From the NCBI RefSeq assembly GCF_041860085.1, contig NZ_CP124747.1:3038001-3102000 (forward strand): a stretch of 64,000 bases of DNA. Reading direction: 5' to 3'. The position numbers were made by a program, and so were the translations under genes. Positions within the stretch are counted from its first letter, which is position 1; every line of letters begins with the position of its first letter. This document shows, one piece after another, positions 53,995 to 64,000 of this stretch. This DNA is from Schlesneria sp. DSM 10557. GTDB lineage: Bacteria > Planctomycetota > Planctomycetia > Planctomycetales > Planctomycetaceae. The notes under the pieces are model-generated. The model was given only the letters and a program-made list of their open reading frames with translations, searched no databases and was not told the origin of the DNA.

Positions 53995-55668
53995 TTACTT
54001 CACGAGTTTTTTGTACTTGATCCGATGAGGTTGTTCAGCCTCTGCACCGAGTCGTTGCTTCTTCACGAGCTCGTAGCTTTCGTAGTTCCCTTCGTGGAAG
54101 TAGACCTCACTGTCACCTTCGAACGCGAGAATGTGTGTGGCGATACGGTCCAGGAACCACCGGTCGTGGCTGATCACGACGGCACACCCACTGAAACTCT
54201 GAATCCCGTCTTCCAGCGATCGCAGCGTTTCAATGTCCAAGTCGTTGGTCGGTTCGTCCAGCAGCAGCAGATTGCCACCGACCGTCACGGTCTTGGCGAG
54301 CAACAATCGATTGCGTTCCCCGCCGGAGAGGAACTTGACCTGCTTCTGCTGGTCAGGACCTTTGAAGTTGAACTTGCCGCAGTACGCACGGGTGTTGATG
54401 CGCACATTGCCGTAATGCAGGAAGTCGGCGCCCCCGGAGATATTGTCGTAGACGGTTTTCTCGCCATCGAGCGTCGTACGGTTCTGCTCGGCATACGCCA
54501 CCTTCACGGTTTTCCCCAGGGTGACTTTTCCCGAGTCGGGTTGCTCTTGACCCACGATCAGCTTGAACAGCGTCGTCTTACCGGCACCGTTCGGGCCGAC
54601 CACGCCGACGATCCCGGCTGGTGGCAGCGAGAACGAGAGGTCACTGATCAGCAGGCGATCGCCAAAGCTTTTCGAAACCTTGTCGAACACCACCACCTGC
54701 TCACCCAGGCGAGGACCGGGCGGAATCCGCAGTTCGATCGATTCGTCGCGTGACTCCTGCTCTTCGGCAACCAGTTTCTCGTACGCTTCCAGTCGGGCCT
54801 TGCTCTTTGCCTGCCGGGCTTTGGGCGAAGAGCGGACCCATTCCAGTTCCCGCAGCATCATCTTGTCACGAACGGATGCTGCCTTCTCTTCCTTACGCAA
54901 CCGTTCGGTCTTCTGTTCCAGCCAGGTCGTATAGTTCCCGTGCCAGGGGAAACCCCGTCCCTGATCCAGTTCGAGAATCCACTCGCAACTGTTGTCGAGG
55001 AAGTACCGATCGTGCGTCACAGCGACGATGGTTCCCTTGTAGTCATGCAGGTGGCGTTCGAGCCACGCAACCGATTCGGCATCAAGGTGGTTTGTCGGTT
55101 CGTCCAGCAATAGCATGTCAGGGTGCTGCAGCAGCGCTTTACACAGGGCCACACGCCGTTTTTCGCCACCGGACAGCGGGCCGATTTTTGACTCAAGCGG
55201 AGGAAGTCGCATCGCGTCGGCAGCGATTTCCAGTTCGCGATCAAGTTCCCACAGGTTCTGGGCGTCGATCTGTTCCTGCACCTTCCCCTGCTCTTCGATC
55301 AGCTTGTCCATTTCCTCAGGCGACAGTTCTTCGCCGAATTTGGCATTGATTTCATCGTAACGAGCCAGCAAGGCTCGCTTGGCTTTGACCGCTTCGTTCA
55401 GTTCGTCCATCACCGTGTGTTCGGGGTCGAGCACCGGTTCCTGCGGGACGTAGATACAGTCGAAGCCGGGGGTCAGCTTCGCTGTCCCCATGAAATCCTT
55501 GTCCTGGCCAGCCATAATTTTGAGGAGCGTCGATTTACCCGCACCGTTCGGGCCGAGAACTCCGATCTTGGCGCCGGGATAGAAAGAAAGATTGATCCCC
55601 TTCAGGATCTCATTCTTACCGTGGAACTTTCGGAGATCCTCCATCGTGAAGATGTACTGTTCGCCCAT
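53995..55668 (-). CDS. ettA: Energy-dependent translational throttle protein EttA (ABC-F)
   Basis: A 557-residue soluble ABC-F ATPase that binds the ribosomal E site and gates the first elongation steps according to ATP/ADP. Two ABC domains are visible: Walker [13 protein letters not shown] and signature [15 protein letters not shown], then [12 protein letters not shown] and [15 protein letters not shown], separated by a charged P-site-interacting linker ([48 protein letters not shown]). The length equals E. coli EttA (555). The C-terminal extension is short. The ATG has AGGAG slightly far upstream. Confidence 0.96.
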   Translation of the reverse strand: MGEQYIFTMEDLRKFHGKNEILKGINLSFYPGAKIGVLGPNGAGKSTLLKIMAGQDKDFMGTAKLTPGFDCIYVPQEPVLDPEHTVMDELNEAVKAKRALLARYDEINAKFGEELSPEEMDKLIEEQGKVQEQIDAQNLWELDRELEIAADAMRLPPLESKIGPLSGGEKRRVALCKALLQHPDMLLLDEPTNHLDAESVAWLERHLHDYKGTIVAVTHDRYFLDNSCEWILELDQGRGFPWHGNYTTWLEQKTERLRKEEKAASVRDKMMLRELEWVRSSPKARQAKSKARLEAYEKLVAEEQESRDESIELRIPPGPRLGEQVVVFDKVSKSFGDRLLISDLSFSLPPAGIVGVVGPNGAGKTTLFKLIVGQEQPDSGKVTLGKTVKVAYAEQNRTTLDGEKTVYDNISGGADFLHYGNVRINTRAYCGKFNFKGPDQQKQVKFLSGGERNRLLLAKTVTVGGNLLLLDEPTNDLDIETLRSLEDGIQSFSGCAVVISHDRWFLDRIATHILAFEGDSEVYFHEGNYESYELVKKQRLGAEAEQPHRIKYKKLVK

Positions 55669-56040
55669 GGACTTTCGTGTGCTCCTGTCTGTTTCGTGCT
55701 CGCGGCGTTCACCCAGCCTGAACGGCCGACTCTCCGCGTAAGAATTCGGAAATCTGATCCAGTATTCTAGACATGCCGCGCCAAAACAGAAGCATCGCTC
55801 TGTTTATTCCCTTTTCTGCCAGAGGACACCATCTGTCACGCCGTCCGCAGGGGCCATTTGGTGAGCTGCGAACCAACCGGAAGGGCCTTGAAATTCCTGA
55901 GGTACTCACGTAGCCCCCTTTTGCGTAGAATCAGGTACACGCAGGTCCCTTGCCGCGGTGCCAGCCCGACCACGGGAATCGACGTTAAGTCCTTCCATGA
56001 CAACGACTAGCACATTGATGTCTGACGAATTGGAAATGCC
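55669..56040. other. Divergent intergenic region
   Basis: About 370 bases between ettA (minus) and a DUF1501 gene (plus). No gene visible. Promoters for both directions presumably lie here; no motif is clear enough to name. Confidence 0.4.
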
Positions 56041-57492
56041 ATGAATCTTGAACAGTTCGCCCGCCAGCCAAGCACCCGTCGTGAATTTCTCGCCCGTTCG
56101 GGAACCGGACTCGGTGCTCTGGGACTGGCAGGGATGCTCACCAACGGCCACGAAGCTGCCGCTGCGACGGTCCCGTCGGCAGCGGGCCTGTCTCCCATGA
56201 CGGCCAAGCCGGCTCATTTCCAGGGAAAAGCCAAGCACGTCATTCATATTTTCCTCAATGGTGGCCCTTCGCACGTCGACACCTTCGATCCGAAACCCTC
56301 TCTGACAAAGTATGCGGGGCAAGAGCTGCCCATGCCCAACCTTCCGACGGAACGTAAAACTGGTGCGGCACTTGCATCTCCCTTCAAGTTTCAGAAATAC
56401 GGTGAGTCAGGGATCGAAGTGAGTGAACTGTTTCACCACACCGCCCAGCACATTGACGATATTTGCGTGATCCGGTCGATGCACGCGGAAGTCCCCAATC
56501 ACGAGCCGTCACTGATGCTCATGAACTGCGGCGACGGCCGACTTCCCCGGCCCAGCTTCGGTTCGTGGGTCACTTACGGGCTCGGAACGGAAAACCAGAA
56601 CCTGCCTGGCTTTGTTGCGATGTGCCCCAACGGGTTGCCGATCACAGGAGCCCAGAACTGGCGTTCCGCGTTCCTGCCCGGCGTCTTTCAGGGAACGTAT
56701 ATCGACACCCGCCATCAGGCGATCGAGCGATTAATCGAAAATATCCGCAACGACCAGATTGGTCGGGGCGAACAGCGTCGCCAGCTCGATCTGCTGCAGG
56801 AGCTGAACAGGAAACACGCCGAGCAACGAGCCAACGAAGCGGTGCTGGAATCCCGCATCCACTCGTTCGAGCTCGCCTATCGGATGCAGATGGAAGCAAC
56901 CGACGCCTTTGACGTCCAGCAGGAGCCCAAGCACGTCCTGGAAGCCTACGGGTCCAGCGTACAGGCGCGGCAACTGCTGATCGCACGCCGTCTGATTGAA
57001 CGAGGTGTCCGCTTCGTCCAGCTCTGGCATGGCGAAGGACAGCCGTGGGACAATCACGACGACCTCGAAGTGAACCACCGCCGGCTGGCCGGAGAATGCG
57101 ACAAGGCCATCGGCGCACTATTGACGGACCTGAAGGAACGGGGCCTGCTGGACGAAACACTCGTCCTGTGGGGCGGTGAATTCGGTCGTACGCCCACCGT
57201 GGAACTTCCGACCCCCGGTTCGAACGCGGGTAAGATCAACGGACGCGACCACAACCATCACGGCTTCACCGTCTGGATGGCGGGGGGTGGCGTGAAGGGT
57301 GGTTATGTCCATGGTGCCACCGATGAATTCGGCTTCCGCGCTGTCGAAAAGAAGGTCTCTGTTCACGACCTGCACGCAACGATGCTGCATCAGCTCGGTT
57401 TTGATCATACCCAATTGACGTATCGCTATGCCGCGCGGGACTTCCGGCTGACGGACGTCCACGGGGAAGTCGTGCGGGACCTGCTTGCATGA
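56041..57492 (+). CDS. DUF1501 family protein with Tat signal
   Basis: A 483-residue exported protein with Tat signal (STRREFLARSGTGLGALGLAGML) and the full DUF1501 landmarks: HIFLNGGPSHVDTFDPKPSLTKYAGQ, NHEPSLMLMNCGDG, LLIARRLIERGVRFVQLWHGEGQPWDNHDD and VLWGGEFGRTP...GRDHNHHGFTVWMAGGGVKGG. This is the subtype usually encoded directly after a DUF1549/DUF1553 cytochrome-type protein, but that partner is absent here. Its stop overlaps the start of the following gene by 4 bases (ATGA), showing translational coupling. Function unknown; metal-dependent hydrolase fold. Confidence 0.94.
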   Translation: MNLEQFARQPSTRREFLARSGTGLGALGLAGMLTNGHEAAAATVPSAAGLSPMTAKPAHFQGKAKHVIHIFLNGGPSHVDTFDPKPSLTKYAGQELPMPNLPTERKTGAALASPFKFQKYGESGIEVSELFHHTAQHIDDICVIRSMHAEVPNHEPSLMLMNCGDGRLPRPSFGSWVTYGLGTENQNLPGFVAMCPNGLPITGAQNWRSAFLPGVFQGTYIDTRHQAIERLIENIRNDQIGRGEQRRQLDLLQELNRKHAEQRANEAVLESRIHSFELAYRMQMEATDAFDVQQEPKHVLEAYGSSVQARQLLIARRLIERGVRFVQLWHGEGQPWDNHDDLEVNHRRLAGECDKAIGALLTDLKERGLLDETLVLWGGEFGRTPTVELPTPGSNAGKINGRDHNHHGFTVWMAGGGVKGGYVHGATDEFGFRAVEKKVSVHDLHATMLHQLGFDHTQLTYRYAARDFRLTDVHGEVVRDLLA

Positions 57493-58532
57493 AGGCCACG
57501 GTGACCGAGGCAATCAATCGTCCTGTCGCTGATCGCACCACCCAAACCATGTTTGCCAGAGTGGTGCGATCAATGCGTCGGTTCGTGGCTCTGGCGATCT
57601 GGGGCCTGATCGCTGCGAGTCTGCTGCTGCGTTTCACCGTTCAGGATCAGTACCACCGACTGGCGGTCCTCTACTACCTCACACCGCTTCCAACGCTCCC
57701 CTTCCTGTTCTTTATGGCCGGGTGTTTGTGGGGAGCCCCCCTCGACGTCAAACCTGCTCGATTTCAGATGACACGCAGGCGACTGAGCTTGATCGCCAGT
57801 CTGGTTTGCGCTCTCTGGGTCGTCCGTTCCGAGTTCGTCGTCCGTGCCGCCCCCCCCGGCGAAGCCGAATCCACCGTCGTCTTCTGGAACACAGCTCATC
57901 TGGGACGAAGTGTCGATGACCTGGCAGAGAAGCTGATGAGCTGGCAACCCGCCGTGATCGGCCTCGTCGAAGCCGAGGGTTACTACCCGAAAGCGGTGGC
58001 CAAATGGCGGAAGGCGCTACCGGATTATCAGATTGCTCCTACCCATTTCGGCGGCCTGCTGGCCGTCAAAGGGACGATTGTCCGCCAGATGAACCACAAG
58101 CTGACCCCGTGTTCATGGTGCGACCAGTTCGACCTGATCGTCGGGAGCGACAGTTTCACTCTGCTGCTGGTGGATATCTCGGCCAATCTGAATCTGCCGC
58201 GCAATCAACCCCTGCGGGACCTGGCAGACCTGGCCCGAAGTCTCGACGACCGGCCACTGATCATCATGGGCGACTTCAACACACCCGACGATTCTCCGTT
58301 GCTGAATCCTCTACGGCAGACCTGTCAGCAAGCATTTCGCGAACGCGGATCGGGCTATGCCGCCACCTGGCCGATGCCGTTCCCCGTGCTGACGCTGGAT
58401 CAGGTCTGGTTCAACAGGCAGGTCGATGTCTCTCGCTGTGACGCTCACTGGTCCGTCTACAGCGATCACCGCCCGCTCGTGAGCAGTGTCTCATTCCTGC
58501 GCGAACCTGACGCCCCAGCAACAGCCGAGTAA
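57489..58532 (+). CDS. Membrane-anchored endonuclease/exonuclease/phosphatase-fold protein
   Basis: A 347-residue protein. Membrane helices near residues 33-49, 60-78 and 95-112 (LAIWGLIAASLLL, YYLTPLPTLPFLFFMAGCLWG) precede an EEP domain with VVFWNTAHLG, AVIGLVEAEG, PLIIMGDFNTPDDSPLL, LTLDQVWFN and the terminal SDHRPLVSSV. These are the DNase I/phosphodiesterase-like motifs with metal-binding Asn, Glu, Asp/Asn and Asp-His. The catalytic domain probably faces the periplasm and could cleave phosphodiesters of nucleic acids or lipids. It overlaps the upstream DUF1501 gene by ATGA, so the two are co-expressed. Confidence 0.9.
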   Translation: MKATVTEAINRPVADRTTQTMFARVVRSMRRFVALAIWGLIAASLLLRFTVQDQYHRLAVLYYLTPLPTLPFLFFMAGCLWGAPLDVKPARFQMTRRRLSLIASLVCALWVVRSEFVVRAAPPGEAESTVVFWNTAHLGRSVDDLAEKLMSWQPAVIGLVEAEGYYPKAVAKWRKALPDYQIAPTHFGGLLAVKGTIVRQMNHKLTPCSWCDQFDLIVGSDSFTLLLVDISANLNLPRNQPLRDLADLARSLDDRPLIIMGDFNTPDDSPLLNPLRQTCQQAFRERGSGYAATWPMPFPVLTLDQVWFNRQVDVSRCDAHWSVYSDHRPLVSSVSFLREPDAPATAE

Positions 58533-58657
58533 CCGCTCTCATTACGCCGTGAGAGCCCGCCCCACACCCTCACGAGCCGGTACGCCCCGGTATGCCGTTG
58601 GTAGACGGATCTCGAAACACCAGATCCATTCCCAAGCCCGTCCATGAGACACAGGAT

Positions 58658-59302
58658 TCAGTCTTTCAAGGATCGAATCTCGATATTTCGGAACTCAACC
58701 TTGAGCGGTCCGCCGCTGTGGACCTGCAGCCCGATCACCCCTTTACGGGCGATCTGAGGATCCTTTTCGTGGTAGTCGACTGTGGTAACACCGTTGATCT
58801 TGAGGACGATGTGATCCCCCTTGGCACGGATCAGGTACGTATTCCAGTCCCCTTTCTTGAGCGACTTTTCAAATACGGCCGGGGGTTTCACCAGAACCTT
58901 GTTCCTGCGGGATTCGTCGTACAGACAGCCCCAGTAGTTTTCGCCAATGTCGGCCTGATATCCAGAAACTTCGGTACTGTTCTCGACTCGCTTCGATCGG
59001 AACTGGATGCCGGAATTTCCGACTCCCTCCGTCAACCGAAACTCCACCGTCAGCTCAAAGTCGTCGAATTCATGCTTCGTGACGAGGAACTGATTGTGCC
59101 CGATTCCCGGGGAGTCACCGACAATCGCATTGTCGGCAACCTTCCACAGTGTCATATCCCCTTCCCAGCCCGTCAGATCTTTTCCGTTGAAGAGAGGGCA
59201 GGATTCCCCCTCTGCCCCCAGCACATAAGGACTGAGTAACAGCGCGCCGAAAAGCAGGGCTACAAAGGAATGGGCAAGCGAACGTGCAAGGAGGAATCGC
59301 AT
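58658..59302 (-). CDS. DUF1080 (3-keto-disaccharide hydrolase-type) secreted protein
   Basis: A 214-residue secreted protein: signal peptide (residues 1-30), then the DUF1080 concanavalin-like beta-sandwich. Landmarks are CPLFNGKDLTGWEGD, NQFLVTKHEFDDFELTVEFRL, GNSGIQFRSKRV, GYQADIGENYWGCLYDESRRNKVL and VIGLQVHSGGPLKVEFRNIEIR. Some members hydrolyse 3-keto-disaccharides produced by Gfo/Idh-type 3-dehydrogenases, and a Gfo/Idh gene lies 1.5 kb away, so a shared pathway is conceivable but unproven. A single domain of the usual length. Confidence 0.93.
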   Translation of the reverse strand: MRFLLARSLAHSFVALLFGALLLSPYVLGAEGESCPLFNGKDLTGWEGDMTLWKVADNAIVGDSPGIGHNQFLVTKHEFDDFELTVEFRLTEGVGNSGIQFRSKRVENSTEVSGYQADIGENYWGCLYDESRRNKVLVKPPAVFEKSLKKGDWNTYLIRAKGDHIVLKINGVTTVDYHEKDPQIARKGVIGLQVHSGGPLKVEFRNIEIRSLKD

Positions 59303-59491
59303 AGTAGCGCTACTTTCTGTTCAAGCGACTCGATGTGGGTACAGACCCGGCTTGCCGACGACCGATGATCAATCGTGTGTTCCTCGGCCGGGTTATTCTG
59401 GTCGAATCGCCCTGCAAATGGCAGTCTGATTCCCGGTCGGCGTCATCAACCCCTCTGTACTCGCCGTCCGTTCAGAGGACGCTCCGTACGT

Positions 59492-60556
59492 TCAGAAATC
59501 TCCCAGAGCATCATTGCCGCTGATCGTCGTCATCGCTTTCAGCGTTTGAGGGTCAATCTTTTCCGAGACGAACCGCACCGACCCATCAGCCAGAAGAACT
59601 TGCACCCCACCTCGATGATGCGACGAAGCCCAGCCAGGGGACAGCCCCGGCGTAGGACTCGGTAAATTGATCCCTTCCGGCTGAGTGTCGACATTCACAT
59701 CCCGCGGTTCGGTCCAGACGATGTTCAGCCCGCAGGCTTCGACGACCAGCATTGTGGAGCTGGTTCCATCAGCGATCTCCCCGCTACGAACTCCCGGACC
59801 AACCGTCCCCGGCCCGTCAATCATTGCGTAATGACTGTAGTAGCGTCCCTGCTCGTCCCGGGTCAGCTTGTCGACATGCAAATGCTCTCGCGCGGGACAT
59901 TGATAGAAGCGAACGGGAGTTCGGGCAACCGGCTCGTTTGCGGTCGAATCCCAATCAGTCGTGAAATCGTACTTTTCGTAGAGTTCCGATTGGTCCAGGT
60001 AGGGAAGAATGGCCGTTCGCCAACTGTGCGGCGGATCACCATTCCTTGATCCTGGAAACGTCGACTTGGCCTCTTCGAAATCTCGAAAGGCGAGACCAAT
60101 TTTCTTGAGACGATTACGACATTCAGTACGCCGGGCAGCCTCCCCCGCGTGCGGCACCGCAGGAAGGAGCAGAGCGATAACAAGTCCCAGCGACAATACC
60201 ATTCCCAGTGCAGCGAAGACTTGCCGCCCGGTACCCCTCGATTCTAACTGATCAGAAGGAATTCGCCCCCGCATGAAGGTGAGACAGACGCCGAAAGCCA
60301 GAACCGACCAAATGAAAGCAATGTAGCCGTAGATAAAAGGGCGAGCCGTCGCCGGAAATTGTTCCCCCTTCATCACAGCGAACAGCGTGAGAACCCCTGT
60401 CCCCAGGAACCAGATTGCCAGAGCGAGCGGCCTCGCCGGGCGATGCGATTGCCGATAGGCAGTGACCATCGCCCCGACGGCGAGCGTCAGCAGCACCAGA
60501 TGGACTCCGATCACCCAGGCTCTGGGAACAGAACTATACTCGTGCAAGTAATACAT
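59492..60556 (-). CDS. DUF1559-domain protein with N-terminal multi-helix membrane region
   Basis: A 354-residue protein. The N-terminal ~150 residues hold about four membrane helices (VIGVHLVLLTLAVGAMVTAY, LALAIWFLGTGVLTLFAVM, PFIYGYIAFIWSVLAFGVCL, VFAALGMVLSLGLVIALLLP). A DUF1559 domain follows, starting at EAARRTECRNRLKKIGLAFRDFEEA and ending with HHRGGVQVLLADGSVRFVS, the H-x9-DG signature. Most DUF1559 proteins are type-IV-pilin-like, with a methylation signal at the N-terminus; here that signal is replaced by a polytopic region. Function unknown; probably surface-exposed. Confidence 0.9.
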   Translation of the reverse strand: MYYLHEYSSVPRAWVIGVHLVLLTLAVGAMVTAYRQSHRPARPLALAIWFLGTGVLTLFAVMKGEQFPATARPFIYGYIAFIWSVLAFGVCLTFMRGRIPSDQLESRGTGRQVFAALGMVLSLGLVIALLLPAVPHAGEAARRTECRNRLKKIGLAFRDFEEAKSTFPGSRNGDPPHSWRTAILPYLDQSELYEKYDFTTDWDSTANEPVARTPVRFYQCPAREHLHVDKLTRDEQGRYYSHYAMIDGPGTVGPGVRSGEIADGTSSTMLVVEACGLNIVWTEPRDVNVDTQPEGINLPSPTPGLSPGWASSHHRGGVQVLLADGSVRFVSEKIDPQTLKAMTTISGNDALGDF

Positions 60557-60853
60557 GCCACCACCCGGGAACTGTCGAATTCAACCTCTTGAAGCCTACC
60601 ATTTCCTAACGAAGCTCGCTAATCGTGAGACGAACGAGCCTGTTTGCATTCAGAAAGCTCGTCTGGAACAATTCGCCCCCGTCGGAGTCCGCCGTTAGGT
60701 CAAGCCCGGGTCTGGTGTGTCGATCACTAATCCAGGCCTCGGTCGGCCCGCATGAAATCCGATCGACGACCGGACGGCGTAACCCGGGAGTCGATCAGTC
60801 GCCACATCCGCTGCACGCGTTCTCAACTGCTTATTGAATACGGAAAGATCGAA

Positions 60854-61960
60854 ATGGCCAACGAAAAAGTCCGCATCGCGATTATCGGAGCCGGTCTGGT
60901 TTCCGACTTTCATCATGTACCGGGGATCCGTGTTGATTCCCGCTGCGAACTGGCAGCGGTCTGCGACCCAAACGAACAATTGCTGAACCAGCGCAAGAAC
61001 GAGTGGGGGCCTGCAAAGTACACCACCGACTACCAGGCCATCGCCGACGACAAAGACATTGATGCCGTCATCATCGCGACCCCCAACTTCACTCATAAAG
61101 ACATCGCACTGGCCTGTATCGCGGGCGGAAAGCATGTCATGTGCGAAAAACCGCTCGGCGTCAGCTATGAAGAAGCCGCCGAAATGTACCAGGCCGCCAA
61201 GGCCAAGGGAGTTCGCCACATGACGGCGTTCACCTACCGCTTCGCCCCCTCCATGCGATACCTCCGACATCTGGTCAAAAGCGGTTCGCTGGGTGAGCCC
61301 CGGCATTTCCGCAGCCAGCGGTTTCTGGATCTGCCCGAGACGAGCTGGGGCTGGCGCCAGTACAAAAAGCTCGCCGGTGCCGGCGATCTGTACGACATGA
61401 CCATCCACCGGATCGACTTCGCCCAGGATCTGATGGGACCCATCCAAAGCGTCTGCGGTGCTGTCAAAACATTCGTCCCTCGTGACAAAACCGTCGATGG
61501 AAAAGCCTGCGAGCCGTCTGAAGTCGACGACTGGTCAGCACTCATCGGAACCTTCCAGTCAGGCGCTGTCGGCGTCTGGGAAGGAAGCACGCTGATGAAG
61601 GGACATCACAACAGCGGCGTCGGTTTCGAATGGGCTGAAGTCAACGGCAGCGAAGGTTCCGCCGTCTATCAACTGGTCGACCCCAACTACATTCTGGTCG
61701 GCAAGCACGGGGGAACGATGGAAAAATCCCTCGTCCCCGCCGAGTTCATGAAACCAGAAAACAGCCCCCGAAATCCCGCCGAAGGAAAACCCAGCACCGT
61801 GTTCCGCTACGATCTGGTTTACGAACTGGTCAGCGCGATCGTCGAAGGCCGCGACGCCGTCCCCGGATTCGATGACGGCGCCAGCGCACAAGCCGTCGCC
61901 GACGCCGTTCTGCAATCCTACGCCGAACGCCGTTGGATCGACGTCCCTCCGACGAAATAG
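60854..61960 (+). CDS. Gfo/Idh/MocA-family oxidoreductase
   Basis: A protein of about 368 residues, cytoplasmic (no signal). Rossmann domain VRIAIIGAGLVSDFHHVPGI, strand-helix VIIATPNFTHKDIALACIAGGKHVMCEKPLGVSYEEA with the canonical E-K-P, and AGDLYDMTIHRIDFAQDLMGP carrying the D-x-x-x-H/D catalytic segment. ATG at 60854 is preferred over upstream codons because CGGAAAG precedes it and the Rossmann strand starts at once. Likely oxidises or dehydrogenates a sugar or inositol derivative; substrate unknown. Confidence 0.93.
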   Translation: MANEKVRIAIIGAGLVSDFHHVPGIRVDSRCELAAVCDPNEQLLNQRKNEWGPAKYTTDYQAIADDKDIDAVIIATPNFTHKDIALACIAGGKHVMCEKPLGVSYEEAAEMYQAAKAKGVRHMTAFTYRFAPSMRYLRHLVKSGSLGEPRHFRSQRFLDLPETSWGWRQYKKLAGAGDLYDMTIHRIDFAQDLMGPIQSVCGAVKTFVPRDKTVDGKACEPSEVDDWSALIGTFQSGAVGVWEGSTLMKGHHNSGVGFEWAEVNGSEGSAVYQLVDPNYILVGKHGGTMEKSLVPAEFMKPENSPRNPAEGKPSTVFRYDLVYELVSAIVEGRDAVPGFDDGASAQAVADAVLQSYAERRWIDVPPTK

Positions 61961-61973
61961 AAAGCTGATTACT

Positions 61974-61999
61974 CGTTCCCAGGCTCCGGCTCGGGAACG
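61974..61999. repeat. Short inverted repeat (REP-like)
   Basis: CGTTCCC (61974-61980) and GGGAACG (61993-61999), with T and A flanks that extend the pairing by one. Resembles frequent intergenic repeats starting with GTTCCCAGGCTC in some genomes (from memory). Confidence 0.5.
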
Positions 62000-62111
62000 A
62001 ATTTCCTCATCGCTCCGCGACTCACAACTTGGCACCAAGCTGAGACTGGCACCAAGCCGAACTGACAAGTTCCATGCTGGCCTCACACTCATGTTGAACA
62101 GCCGTCAGCGC

Positions 62112-62137
62112 GCGTGCGGGGTAAAAGCCCCGCACGC
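62112..62137. repeat. Perfect GC-rich palindrome
   Basis: GCGTGCGGGG, loop TAAAAG, CCCCGCACGC. It is stable enough for a transcription-end hairpin or REP element. No T-tract follows. Confidence 0.65.
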
Positions 62138-62748
62138 AGCAGCACGCTTGATGCGAACAAGCGTGGCGAAGTCCCCCCGCTCGTGCCCCATCAACCCGGC
62201 ACCCAGCGAGCCTCCAGCGAAAGCCACCATCGCAATCTCGGCCACAACCGCTTCCAAAGGAAGCAGAAGCGGCCCGATTAATCCCGAATTGTCAAATAAC
62301 CATCGTCCGCTGAGCGAACCGAAAACTCCTGGCCAGCCGGGTCAGCCGCTCAAATTTGCTTAAGCCTCTATCTCTCCAGCACATGGGACTGGCCACCGAC
62401 TGGCCAGAGTTTGGCCAGCTGGCCAGCCCAGTCTCCCTCTCTAGCGATATGCGCCACCCTCTGCATCAATCCCAACCCACCCCCTCCAAGCGCTCCACCG
62501 ACCCTGATTCAGTTGGAAGCAACGACTGACCAGCTAAGAGGTGTAAAGGCAGTCGCAAACGACCTCCCGCGATCAAGAACGCCTCGCTCGACGTCCCCTG
62601 TCTTTCGACAGCACACATTCCAACGCGAGTAGTTTGATCACCGGCCAGCAACCCAACGAGCCCAAACATCCAGACGTTAAGAAGCCAACGCATCCACGAA
62701 CATCAACCGTCATGGCACAAACCGATCGAGGTCACTCCTTCGACCGCA

Positions 62749-64000
<1,252 letters not shown>

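Larger units (their letters stand above)
61961..62748. other. Repeat-rich intergenic region next to hsdR
   Basis: About 790 bases with no gene. It holds an inverted repeat CGTTCCC/GGGAACG (61974-61999), two copies of TGGCACCAAGC (62030-62040 and 62047-62057), a 10-bp-arm palindrome (62112-62137), and a cluster of TGGCCA sites between 62390 and 62425 with one more at 62330. These look like REP-type or otherwise repetitive intergenic sequence. The small plus-strand frames are not convincing. Confidence 0.6.

Overview
The window looks like a chromosomal segment of a planctomycete (family Planctomycetaceae or a close relative). The evidence is the protein families present: two DUF1501 proteins with Tat signals, a DUF1559 protein ending in the H-x9-DG motif, a DUF1080 protein, several Gfo/Idh/MocA-type oxidoreductases, a PEP-CTERM esterase, a Lys/Ala-tailed small protein, and a single-pass protein with a carboxypeptidase-regulatory-like fold. 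GTG and TTG starts are frequent, operons are short and intergenic spaces are long. This placement is inference from gene content; no 16S gene is present.

Layout. 1-10 kb: the 3' end of mfd, closed by a strong hairpin terminator lying inside the last codons of a convergent membrane-protein gene; then a Lys-rich small protein, an HtrA-like protease, a SolA-type FAD oxidase, two unknowns and a UvrD/PcrA helicase. 11-20 kb: an RND/MMPL exporter, a membrane protein, a TPR protein whose apparent promoter has a perfect palindrome between its -35 and -10 boxes, tRNA-Arg(CCG), thiol peroxidase, a PepSY-like protein, a PEP-CTERM GDSL esterase and a HEAT-repeat protein. 20-31 kb: bifunctional proline catabolic enzyme (PutA type, no DNA-binding domain), a degenerate Gfo/Idh protein, an acyl-carrier-like protein without the attachment serine, a metzincin-type metallopeptidase, a SirB1-like protein followed by thymidylate kinase, and a C45-type hydrolase. 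31-45 kb: NDH-2, an ATP-grasp ligase, a Gfo/Idh enzyme with a small membrane protein, the carboxypeptidase-regulatory-like protein, a fatty-acyl-reductase-like protein, a two-component system, a rhomboid protease with a TPR-like tail, and a lipoprotein alpha/beta hydrolase. 45.9-47.7 kb: a complete insertion sequence resembling the ISKra4 family, with 19-bp terminal inverted repeats, a 9-bp target duplication and a transposase split over two frames at a T5C5 run. It sits 120 bp upstream of rodA. 48-64 kb: rodA, DUF1501, a GntP-type permease, a Gfo/Idh enzyme, ettA, DUF1501 coupled to a membrane endonuclease/exonuclease/phosphatase-fold protein, DUF1080, DUF1559, another Gfo/Idh enzyme, a repeat-rich gap, and the C-terminal part of a type I restriction HsdR subunit running off the right edge.

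Most genes are chromosomal housekeeping or typical planctomycete accessory genes in units of one or two; no single large biosynthetic or defence cluster is visible. The most unusual signals are the intact IS with its possible +1 frameshift site upstream of rodA, the palindromic operator-like promoter at 16.5 kb, the terminator overlapping a convergent coding end, palindromic repeats (one within a coding sequence, one next to hsdR), and several proteins that keep a known fold but lack its key residue.
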